The position numbers were made by a program, and so were the translations under genes. From contig JAGTWJ010000008.1 in assembly GCA_020064725.1 (NCBI GenBank), positions 744,001 through 808,000 on the forward strand: a stretch of DNA of 64,000 nt. The letters are read 5' to 3'. Position 1 is the first letter of the stretch. Every line of letters starts with the position of its first letter. This stretch comes from Drechslerella dactyloides. Its lineage: Eukaryota > Ascomycota > Orbiliomycetes > Orbiliales > Orbiliaceae. This document shows positions 34,026 through 44,496 of the stretch, one piece after another. A model generated the notes under the pieces. It was not told the DNA's origin. It was given only the letters and a program-made list of their open reading frames with translations, and did no database searches.

Positions 34026-37000
34026 TCAAAAGGATTTAGTACGTCGCAAGAACGTTGTAACGTTGACACTGTTCTCATTCATTCGCGCCTTGGACGACGT
34101 CGCGATGCCAAACCGTCTCTGTATCATCGCGTCAAGCTCGGGCTGCATCGCTTTCAGGAACTTCCGCAAGATGGCGCCATTACGTATACCCTGTGTAACC
34201 GCAAACAGCGCTAGGGTATCTCCGCGCATGTCGGTAAGAGTTGCATCCGCACCACGGGTGAGAAGGTGTTCAATCATTCGTTCCTGCAGGAACATGACGG
34301 CTACAAAGAGTGCAGTACATCCTCTATTCGTTCTCGCGTTGATATCTGCTCCGGCATCGAGAAGGAGATCGGCCATGATAATTTCCTGCGATGCATCATC
34401 CTCAGCGGCTCTTTTGTCAACTCCCCCGTAAGATCTCAGGTGTGCTCTGATTTGTGATTTGGTTTCGCCCAGGAGCCGCGAGCCCAGAAACCCAGCAGCG
34501 ACCATATGCAATGGGGTCCTGCCAAGGCGGTCTCTAGCAGAGACGCTGGCATGATTATCCAGCAGCGTTTGCAATATCTTAGGTTTGCCATATAGGGCAG
34601 CCAGATGCAGTGCAGTCATGCCTTCCTTGCCATTTTGGTGTTCTATATCAGCGCCAGCATCCAGGAGCACCTGAATGATTGAATCACGCCCACGGGATAT
34701 TGCTTCCGCAAGGGGCACCTGCTTCGTTGTATTGACATCCGCCCCGGATTGGATCAAACGCTCCACGACTCCTTTGAGACCAGCAGCAGACGCCATCGCT
34801 AACGGCGTCCCACCTTTATATTCCGCGTTGACGTTCGCTCCCTTAGCTATGAGTAGCTCTACGACTGCTTCGTAGCGGGTCTCGTCATGATCACCCGGGC
34901 TGTAGTCAGGGTAGCCGGGCGGTGGGTACCATCGTTCCAGCATTGCGTGCAACACTGTTTCTCCTGTTCCAGCTGAAGATAAGGCGGCTCCGTTTTCCAG
35001 CAGAAGTTCCACAGTGCTTGGATTGGCAAATCTCGCAGCATACGCCAGAGGGGTAGACCCACAATCTGACTCGTTATTAACTAGAGCGCCCTGGGCGAGT
35101 AGAACTTGGACGATAGCCGGGTCGGACTGTTGCATACAAGCGTGATGTAGTGGGGTGTCGTTATCTTCATCCTTTGCATGGACATCCCCTCCGTATTCAA
35201 TGAGAAGTGAGGCTATATCGTCATTGCCGCATCTGGCTGCGTAGTGCAGTGCCGTCATCATCGACTCATCCTTTAGGTTGACTTGAGCACCATTTTTCAA
35301 TAACCATTCAACCGTCGTTCTTCGACTCATTTGGGAGCTGGCATGTAATGCAGTCCAATTAAAACGTGTACTGCGTGTGATATCAACGCCAGCGTTGACC
35401 AGAAGCTGCATGGTGGTCGTCTGCCCTTTCGCTGTGGCCCACATAAGGGCTCTTGCTCCGGTCACCTCATCCTGACTGAGATCAACCCCGGACTTGAGAA
35501 GTATTGTCAACACGCGGTCTTGCCCATTTAACGCCGCAGCATCAAATGCCGTACGGCAAAAGCCATCCTGTGCTGTCAAATCAGCACCCTGAGAGATAAG
35601 CGCAGGGATGACTGCCTCGAGGCCAAAGTATGCAGCGGCGTGTAGACCAGTAAAGCCCGTTGCGTACATAGGACGACCCCGCCCCTCGTACAAAGGATCG
35701 AAATAACCATCGAATTCATCCACCTGTTTGGAGAACTCAAGCAGTTTCTCGGTGTTGAGGAAATTGAGAATCAATGTTGTCAGATCTTGATCAAGTTCGC
35801 CGGCTTCGCATGCGTGATGTCCCCAGTACGATGCGGCGTATTTCAGCAAAGGATGCTCGTCGATTCTTCTGTCCACATCTTCATAGGTTTCGCAGGGGCC
35901 ATCTGCGAAGGCATCGAAGCAGAGGTAATACAAGCAGGATCTCGCCAAGTCTGCCTGGTCTTTGCAAATATGTTGCTCTCGTTGCCGTGCAAGATGTTCC
36001 AGCAGAGTACGATGGAAAGGATGAACTATGCGGCTTTCCCGGTCGATGACAACAAATCCGCAGCAGACAGATATGAGCACCTCTTCGGGAATGATCGTCT
36101 CGGGATTGATATGTTTCCTGTCTCCATCAACAGCCAGAGCATGCTGGAGCTCGGTTAACCTCAGCGGGCGAAATGATAGAAGCAGCCATGACAGTATACG
36201 GTTGGCTAGCTCCACGTCTTTTTTGTCTTGCTTCTGAATCCTATCTAAAGAAATCGTGTAGGCCTCGTGGAGCTCGCCCGGAAGGGAAGATAAGCCATCG
36301 TCCAGATCTTTTCGATTGTGTGCATCAGCAATTGAGTCCATATGTAGCCGTGCCATCAGGAACCTAGCAGAAAAGTTAGCCTTTGTCGAGAAACTCGTAT
36401 CTAGTCACGGATGGAACTTACATTCCCTGTGTGGTTTCAGTGATCCTTCTGATGATTTGGTCTTGGAGACATGGGTCTGATTGAATGAGAAGTTTGAGGC
36501 TTCCAGATCCAGCAATGCCGTTTTCCACATATTTTTTGATATCATCCTCGTTTGCTCGAATCTCTAAGGAAGACTCGCCGTTGAAATCGGCCTCGATGCT
36601 GGCAAGCTTTCGAGACGTAACGAGAATATGAATATTCTCATGGAATCTACGAAAATCATGAAGATCATCTACCAACTTGTCTCTCTCGTCCCCTTCCTTT
36701 GGGATCTCATCCAGGGCATCGATTATGAGGTAGACCTCTGAGAACGACCGGAATTGATCATGAAGTAGTCTTAGAAGTTCTTGACGAGTTAGTTTAGTCT
36801 TTCTCTCCGAGTAACGTCGATATAAATTGACGATGGTCTCTGGTATATGAGAGTTTGAGTGTAACAGTTGTCGTAAGAGATTTGCGATCAGATTCGTCTC
36901 TTTCAATGTTTCTTCGTCGTTATAGTCACAATAGAGATAACAGACGCAGACGTCGCCGTTCGTCTTGTATGTCTGCTCAAGGTGATCAATAATGCTGGAA

Positions 37001-37393
37001 CTATGGACACCCCGAGGATATGGTTAGTGATGAAATTAAAAACTTCGACAGCCCGGAACAAAACTTACGCAAGTACAGACTTTCCCGAACCAGCTTTGCA
37101 TTACAGCATCAGTATCCCTACAGCTCCAGTTTTTGGTCTTCAAAGATTCTGGGTGTAAGAGACTTACGGATTCCAAAGCACCACAAGAACTTGATAGAGC
37201 CGTCAATCCATTCTGTAAATGAACGGGTTCCAAATATCCAGTTTCCTGTACCTTTGCAGCGAACCGCAAGTATGTCTTGTTGTTTCGCCGCGAGATTCAA
37301 CGGGGAAATCCAACTGATGATGGAGTTCCATTCTTCAACATCCTCTTTCACTAGACCTACTGTGTGGTCCTCGCATCTTAGTCGATATGGCAT
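34026..37393 (-). CDS. NACHT-ankyrin STAND (NLR-like) protein (1,055 aa)
   Basis: Four exons: 37393-37168, 37093-37069 (only 25 nt), 37000-36422 and 36363-34026; phases 1, 2, 2. The NACHT NTPase begins with WISPLNLAAKQQDI at about 28-41, the segment that normally links an N-terminal effector to NACHT. The Walker A loop GSGKS (77-81) is encoded by the 25-nt exon. Walker B is LIIDALDE at 175-182. A winged-helix-like region with the LSSLPGELHEAY motif follows at about 305, then 13-14 ankyrin repeats from about 505 to 1010. Fungal proteins of this type act in heterokaryon incompatibility, symbiosis or immunity-like sensing, with the repeats as the sensor. Only 27 residues precede NACHT, so no HeLo, PNP or lipase effector domain is present. 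It may work with a partner or the effector exon may be lost. No frameshift is visible. Confidence 0.88.
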
Positions 37394-37407
37394 TCAGTGA
37401 GACTTTT

Positions 37408-37496
37408 GGATGAGAAACAGGAGATGTTGAAGGACAGAGCTGCAAAGGGCTATCGTGGATGAGAAGCAGGAGATGTTAAAAGGCAGAGTTGCAGCT
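37408..37496 (+). repeat. Direct tandem duplication upstream of the NACHT gene
   Basis: 37408-37449 and 37457-37496 are about 85% identical (GGATGAGAAxCAGGAGATGT then TxAAxGxCAGAGxTGCA), offset by 49 bp. They lie 15-100 bp upstream of the NACHT-ankyrin ATG, within its likely promoter or leader. Confidence 0.75.
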
Positions 37497-37839
37497 ATCT
37501 TTAAAGGTCAAAGGATGTAGCTTCGTGCGTGTCTGGTTTACGAGACCAGTATGAAATAAGTCACAATCCGGAGAGGATTCACAGGATCCATTGCCGCGAT
37601 CGATCATAGCGTCCCACGCGCTGCCGTCGGGTTTGGGAATTAGGATTCGCAGAGCCGCAAGGCTGACAGTTACGGCGGCATGGTGTCACTAACAGTGGCA
37701 GGTTTGTGTCGCCGCACCACGCGAAACCAATCGCGACCCAAGCGACCACACGCGACTTCACATACCCTGAATTCAATACACACCCCACGTACCATGCGGC
37801 TCCAGCCATCTTCCGCCGATACACCCGACTTCACAGGCT

Positions 37840-38235
37840 ATGGGCCGCCCTAGCCACCCGATGGACCCTCCTGGACGACGAAGAGCGGGATCAGAAGCCG
37901 CGACTACCTTTCACTCGCGCGCACCGCGACACAGCCCCGATCACGCGGTTACGTCGACGAGCAGGAACGGTCATGCCACTGCCAACGGTCAACAAGGGTC
38001 GCGGAGGGATCATAAACGGCCTGCCTCTGTACGTGCACTACCTCCGGTTCCTACGTCCAACTACTGTCGTTTCCCTTGTTTCCACAATCGATGCAATGAT
38101 GAGGCTTTTGCTTTTGGTAAAAGGTCTGAGTATACAGGCTTCTGCAGTCGCTTTATCTACTCGCGTCCTCGCGGTCCCTCGGGGCCTCCGTCGCCCTCGC
38201 TACCCTCCTCGATACCACCAGGAGTCGCTCGATAG
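37840..38235 (+). CDS. Possible small basic Cys-containing protein (131 aa)
   Basis: An ATG-initiated frame in an otherwise empty 1.3-kb gap. It is Pro/Ser/Arg-rich and has a short Cys/His cluster (CRFPCFHNRC, then a distant C) that resembles a zinc-knuckle start. No family is recognised and the frame overlaps a longer ORF (37706-38338), so it may be spurious or part of a spliced gene. Confidence 0.25.
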   Translation: MGRPSHPMDPPGRRRAGSEAATTFHSRAPRHSPDHAVTSTSRNGHATANGQQGSRRDHKRPASVRALPPVPTSNYCRFPCFHNRCNDEAFAFGKRSEYTGFCSRFIYSRPRGPSGPPSPSLPSSIPPGVAR

Positions 38236-38697
38236 CCATGCCACGACCAGCCGGCAAGGAACCGAACTCTGGGTCCCGGTGAGAGTGCCTTCGCCGGGAG
38301 ACACCGCTAGGAATCGCACCCACGAGGCTCCTTGCTGACACTGAGGGATGACATTGGCCCGGGTATGGCGTCCCATTTCCGGAGGGCTGGAAGCGTCCCG
38401 GTTCTCGGGATACGCGACAGTCATTCCACGATGGAATCATGGACCAATGGCAGTGGGTTACATACTATTACAAAACCGAAGCTGGCTGTGGTGTTGGTCT
38501 ATCGAGCCTGGATGGGATGCGAGGTAGTGGTTTGAGGGTGATAGAGGACAAAAGGCAGTTGAGAGCGCGCTGCAGGGGTTACATTGACGATCAATCTATT
38601 GAATAAACTGAAAAGATCTGAGCATCCGTGGAAACCACACCGTCTTTCCTCATTGCGACGCGCACATCTCGCAACGGCATGAAAGCATTTGCTAACA

Positions 38698-39813
38698 ATG
38701 GCTCGCGATGGACTTAAATACCAGACTGTACGAACGGATGCTGCTTCACCAACTACTTCGATACCTACTGTCTCGGCGCCAGGAGCAGGCCCCAAACTCT
38801 GCATAGTCTGCAACAAGGCAAACGCCCGCCTCCCCGGTGACCAACCGCTAGAATGCAAGAGATGCAAACGAATCTGCCACCGCGGCTGCTTGACCTCCAT
38901 ACCAAGTGCCGACGAAATCTGGTGGTGTCCACGCTGCAAAAAGCGCAGGAAGGAAGGAAGGAAAAGCACGCCGTTGCCGAAGACTCCAAGAATATCGACC
39001 AGCGCGGCCCCCGTACAAGCTGATGGCTCCGCACGAGCGAAGAAGAGGAAGAGCGAACCAGTGGGTTCAGCTATATCGCTCGACTCTCCAGCTACAAGGA
39101 CTCCAGTCGACAAGGGTCATGCAACGAAGAAGGACGCCTATGTCGGTTATCTAAGCGAATCCAAGGGGCATGACAAGATGGCCATGATGCTGAAATACCA
39201 GGAATCCCTTAATGAGGCCTACAACAGCTCTGAGCCAATGGTAGAAGATACGGAACCTGTCCACCCCCTCCTCCGATATAAGCAGAAAAAACATTCCACG
39301 CAAAAGGACGACCAGGAACTACTCGGCAAAAGCCATCAATTACCGAAGTTAGAGCTTCGAGATAGCTTCGCGCCAGTGGGCAGGACATCAAAGCGCGGAC
39401 TTGGCCCATCAGTAACGCCAGAACCGAAGAGACAGAGGAGAATATCCCCGGAGATTGTCTCGGAGCTTACTCCTGCTGTTGCCTTCCAGCCGGCAGAGAG
39501 CCCGCAACTCGAATACGAGCCCCTGGTAGGCAGCCCGAATGAGATCGAGGAGGACTCGATCAAGATCAAACGGGAGGACGGTGAGGATGGCGGAAACGAG
39601 TATGAGCAAGTGGTGATGGAAGAAGATCCAGCCATCATACGTGGCGGCATCTCCCTGGATCTTTCAGCCGAGGCATCGGAAGCATCGCGTCTAGCCACTG
39701 AAGAGTCCGAGCCAGGAGAGACGCCTCTGCCGCCAGAAGAATGCATAAGCTGGGTGATCGAGCTGTTATTGGCAGATGACGGCCGTTTGCCGCTCCCAGA
39801 GCAGTCTTCATAA
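38698..39813 (+). CDS. PHD-finger protein (371 aa)
   Basis: Single exon. The N-terminus holds a C4HC3 PHD finger: C35, C38, C53, C56, H61, C64, C77 and C80, with the WW pair (WWCPRC) just before the last Cys pair. PHD fingers read histone H3 tails, often methylated Lys4. The basic KKRRK tract after the finger and a later KRQRR are nuclear-localisation candidates. Residues about 130-180 (YVGYLSESKGHDKMAMML) look conserved; the C-terminal half is acidic and probably disordered. The start at 38698 is the first ATG of the frame. The role is probably chromatin reading or transcription control; the complex is unknown. Confidence 0.82.
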   Translation: MARDGLKYQTVRTDAASPTTSIPTVSAPGAGPKLCIVCNKANARLPGDQPLECKRCKRICHRGCLTSIPSADEIWWCPRCKKRRKEGRKSTPLPKTPRISTSAAPVQADGSARAKKRKSEPVGSAISLDSPATRTPVDKGHATKKDAYVGYLSESKGHDKMAMMLKYQESLNEAYNSSEPMVEDTEPVHPLLRYKQKKHSTQKDDQELLGKSHQLPKLELRDSFAPVGRTSKRGLGPSVTPEPKRQRRISPEIVSELTPAVAFQPAESPQLEYEPLVGSPNEIEEDSIKIKREDGEDGGNEYEQVVMEEDPAIIRGGISLDLSAEASEASRLATEESEPGETPLPPEECISWVIELLLADDGRLPLPEQSS

Positions 39814-40266
39814 AATCTCTATTGCGCAGAGTTGCAATCAACTTGTTTATCATTAGAGCATTGCTCGAACAGTGAGTTTCGGCGATATACCCATACTGCC
39901 TCTTTAGCGATCTGTTTCTTTCGAATTATTCAAAATGATGCATTTGTCAGATGGAGTTTAGGTTAGCATCGATGGGGCAGCTGCGCTTGCTTGCGCGTTC
40001 AAAATTATTCTTACCTGGTGTCGAGGACAATATTGTTTTTATTCCGCTGTATACACGCAGCCTTTGGATATAGGTGGTGGAGAGGCATACTGTACATAAT
40101 TACCATTATCATCAATAATGCATACATTACAAATAAATAATCTTACACGCAAGCTCAACTAAGCTCAAGTTCCGCGATGCCATGCCGAGCCGTTATATGT
40201 ACAGTGAATATATTTATGTATCCATCCGATACAAAAAATTTATTTTATTTTTGTCGTTCTTCTCGC
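39814..40266. other. Convergent 3' intergenic region
   Basis: 453 bp between the stops of the PHD gene and GRX5, AT-rich, no ORF of note. Confidence 0.6.
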
Positions 40267-40958
40267 TCAGGCGTCCGACTTAGCTGTCGGTTGCGCGGAG
40301 TCCTTATCCTTCGGGGCTGCTGTCTCCTCGGCGGGCGCCAGCACTTCGGCCTTTTCGAACAGGTCGGCGAGTTCACCAGAAGAGTGCATGGACATGAGGA
40401 TGTCGCAGCCGCCGACGAATTCCTTGTTGACGTAGAGTTGCGGTATCGTTGGCCAGGAGGAGTATTCTTTAATGCCTGTGCCGCCATGGTTTATATTAGC
40501 GACTGTCAAAGCCGATGTGGTGCGAGTGGAGATTCATAGAATTGTAACGTCAATATGCATATGCATATGCATTTGTGTATGTGTATGTACGCACCCTGCC
40601 GTAGCTCGTCGTCCTCCAGCACGTTGAACGCCGTGAACTTTTTCGGATCAACGCCCTGCAGGCCGAGGACCTGGATGCTTGCGCGGGAAAAGCCGCACTG
40701 CGGGAACTCAGGCGTGCCCTTCATAAACAAGACGACGGGAGAGGACGCAACCGCCTTGTCGATAGCGGCGCGGGTGCTGTCGGAAAGGTACCGGGCGAAG
40801 ATGGTTGGTATCGCTCGGCGGGTGGGCTGGATGGCGCCATGGCCGGCCTGCGGGTAGATATATCGTTAGCAATTGGACATTGTCATAGCAGTCTGGAGAG
40901 ATTGAGAAGTATCCAAATGGCATACCGTCCGTAGGAGTGAGCGAGCGAATAGCGACAT
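40267..40958 (-). CDS. GRX5: Mitochondrial monothiol glutaredoxin
   Basis: Exons 40958-40926, 40847-40595 and 40475-40267 encode 164 aa. Introns of 78 and 119 nt have GTATGC and GTGCGT donors. The active site CGFS (C62) in FPQCGFS, KGTPE before it, WPTIPQLY and GGCDIL are the hallmark of class II glutaredoxins that bind and hand over [2Fe-2S] clusters in mitochondrial iron-sulphur assembly. The first 30 residues ([10 protein letters not shown]...) are Arg-rich without acids and form a clear mitochondrial presequence. The C-terminal tail is Ala/Glu/Lys-rich and low in complexity. The second intron contains an ATGCAT-rich stretch near 40557-40575. Confidence 0.94.
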
Positions 40959-41321
40959 CGTGATGTTGTGATGGACCGTCGAGGGAGGCGTGGAGGGATG
41001 CTACTGAAGTGGAAAGAAGCTTTGCGGGATGAGCTTCCCTGCAACGCAGTACAAACGGCCAATGAAGGTGGCGTATTATTAATCGATGGGGACTCATGCA
41101 TACATCGGATGAGATTGCAACATCGACAGACACTGGAGAGATATACGGTCTAAGCTATCTAATCTTTGCATGATCGGGAGCTCTAGTATACAGCACTTAG
41201 TAGATACTAAGGATATAACCGCAACAAAGATTGCAATGTTTGTATGATGTATTGCGCCAAGGTTAGATAACACCCGAGCTATGTAATGAAGCTGGATATC
41301 ATCCGCGTGCTGCGTACTACG
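40959..41321. other. Promoter of GRX5 / 3' flank of JLP2
   Basis: 363 bp, AT-rich in its right half. No ORF of note and no clear TATA box. Confidence 0.55.
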
Positions 41322-42199
41322 CTACATGAAGTCGTCTTCAAAATCCGAATAGCTCTGCCCATGCTGGTTGCTTGTCGATGCCACCGCTTCCTCGTCATGC
41401 CACTCATCGTATGCATGATCCTTCTGATACTTGATCTCCTGGCGCTCCTGCTCTACGCGACGGTCTTCCTTCTTCTACACAATTGCATACTGCAGTCAGA
41501 CAAGACGTCCACCAGCTATACAAATATGGTGACAAAAATGAACGGAGTACAGATACGCACCTTGTCCTGCTGGGCGATCCGCTCGCGCTTCCGGATCTCG
41601 CGCAGGTGCTCGTCCTTCAGCTGCTGGAAGTTTGGCGACTCCTCCTTCTTCGTCTTGTTCAGGCGGTTTACGATCGGATTCTGCCGCTGCTCCACCATGA
41701 TGCGCCGAACCTTCTTCGGATCCTTGAAGCTCACCTGCCCGACTGCCATGCTGCCGTCCTTCTTAAGGTTGCTCCATGGCGTGTAGACGACCGGCACGTT
41801 ATCCTTCTTGTTACCTTGCCCACGTTAGCGCCGAGTCGGTGAGCGGGATCTCTGTCTTTCTCGTGTGCGGAATGGGTGTGGCATGCCTTCGATGCTGTTG
41901 GCCTTGGTCAACTGCGCGCAGTCGGTGAGGAGGTCCTCTGGGATGTTCTCCCAGGACTCGCCTTCCGCCATGCGCAGGTAGATATGCGCGGACGAAATCT
42001 TGTCGGCGTGGAACCAGACGTCCTCTTCCCAGCCGTGCTTGATGAGTTCTTCATCTGCGAGTGAAGTCTTGTGTCAGTATATAAATGACGCGTGGGGGGT
42101 CGATATGCTAAGATGATGGTGCATACTTTCGTATTTGTCCCTGCCGACGTAGATGAACGCCGGCGGGTCGACGACGGTAGAGGTAAAGTAGAAGACCAT
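41322..42199 (-). CDS. JLP2: CCDC25/Jlp2 family protein (NFACT-R domain)
   Basis: Exons 42199-42127, 42054-41887, 41814-41561 and 41474-41322 encode 215 aa, close to the usual 200-210. The N-terminus MVFYFTS, the pair [12 protein letters not shown] and [15 protein letters not shown], and [19 protein letters not shown] are diagnostic of the NFACT-R (DUF814) family. The C-terminal 80 residues form a charged coiled coil ([10 protein letters not shown]...) ending in an acidic FEDDFM. In animals CCDC25 is a membrane DNA sensor; the yeast homologue is poorly characterised, possibly ribosome- or RNA-linked. The second intron starts with GC rather than GT (GCATGC at 41886-41881) and ends AAG, the only way to keep the conserved SIEGNKKDN in frame. 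It is divergent from HEM2. Confidence 0.9.
41815..41886 (-). other. GC-AG intron in JLP2
   Basis: A 72-nt intron with donor G|GCATGC, a CTAAC branch site near the acceptor and acceptor GCAAG|GT. Removing it joins GAA-G to GT-AAC and preserves the family alignment. No GT donor in the area gives the correct phase. Confidence 0.75.
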
Positions 42200-43531
<1,332 letters not shown>

Positions 43532-44496
43532 TTGGGATTTAATGGTGAACAGCTGCAGTTTTGGCGGGCGGCTTGGTAGCCCTGTGTATATGTGTAGATT
43601 TGTATTAGCATTATATCGATGCTGCAATGTGCATGGATTGAACGAACCAACTCTGGCTTAGCCCTGGGACATATTGGATATGTTAATTAGATGATGGTAT
43701 TCAAGAGCTGTATATAAATATCTACGGCTGGTGTTCATTAGCCCACCGATACCACAACCGAGACGCGGACTACCGGGCTCCAAGCAGGCACTCTCGAATG
43801 GATGCCGTACCTACCGTTTGGATCCATAGAGATACGCTATCATGCACTGTATACAAAGTACTTGTACTCGGTTGAGTATGTCAATGATCAAATATATACG
43901 ACCCCACCAAATACAACAGTTCAATTCTTAACGTCCCATCTTCCGCTAAAGTCAAACTAACAACCAAAAAAAAAAAGATTAATAAGAAACAATATAACGC
44001 CGCCCTTTGCAAATCGCACTAATATACAGCGTCGAATTGGCGAAGTAACAGTAACATCTGACTTTTGTCCCTCTATGGAAGCAAACCAGAAATCAGACAG
44101 AAGGATAGTATAACAAGAGAGACGGCAAAGGTTGAAAAGAAACAGAAGAGACCAAGGATCGGGCTGTCAGATAGCTAGTGTTAAACGCGCGTGTTTCGAC
44201 GAGGAAGGAGCTGGAAAGCGGCAAATGTACATTTAAGTATAGAAGTATGCTGCAAATTCATCATTGTTGCATTTTGCACAACGGGTTCGAAAAAAGGGTA
44301 TCGTCGCCGGAGATAACGTCTGGTTCAGGATGAAATGTTGAGAGAGGCGTGATAGATGATAAAGGCGAGGCCGTGGAAGATAGTTGTGCGTATATAAAGA
44401 GGGTGGCGTGGAAGGATATTTCTAGTTCCTTGGTGGCAGAGAGCGCAGGAGTATGCGTGAATCGAATTTACGGCTCCAACGTCTGTTTACCGAACT
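43532..44496. other. Convergent intergenic region
   Basis: 965 bp, AT-rich with an A-run at about 43967-43976. It separates the 3' ends of HEM2 and the acidic-protein gene. No gene seen. Confidence 0.6.

Noticed and set aside
37706..38338. 210-codon plus-strand ORF
   Set aside because: Arg/Pro/Thr-rich translation without a domain; starts immediately in intergenic sequence and competes with another frame.
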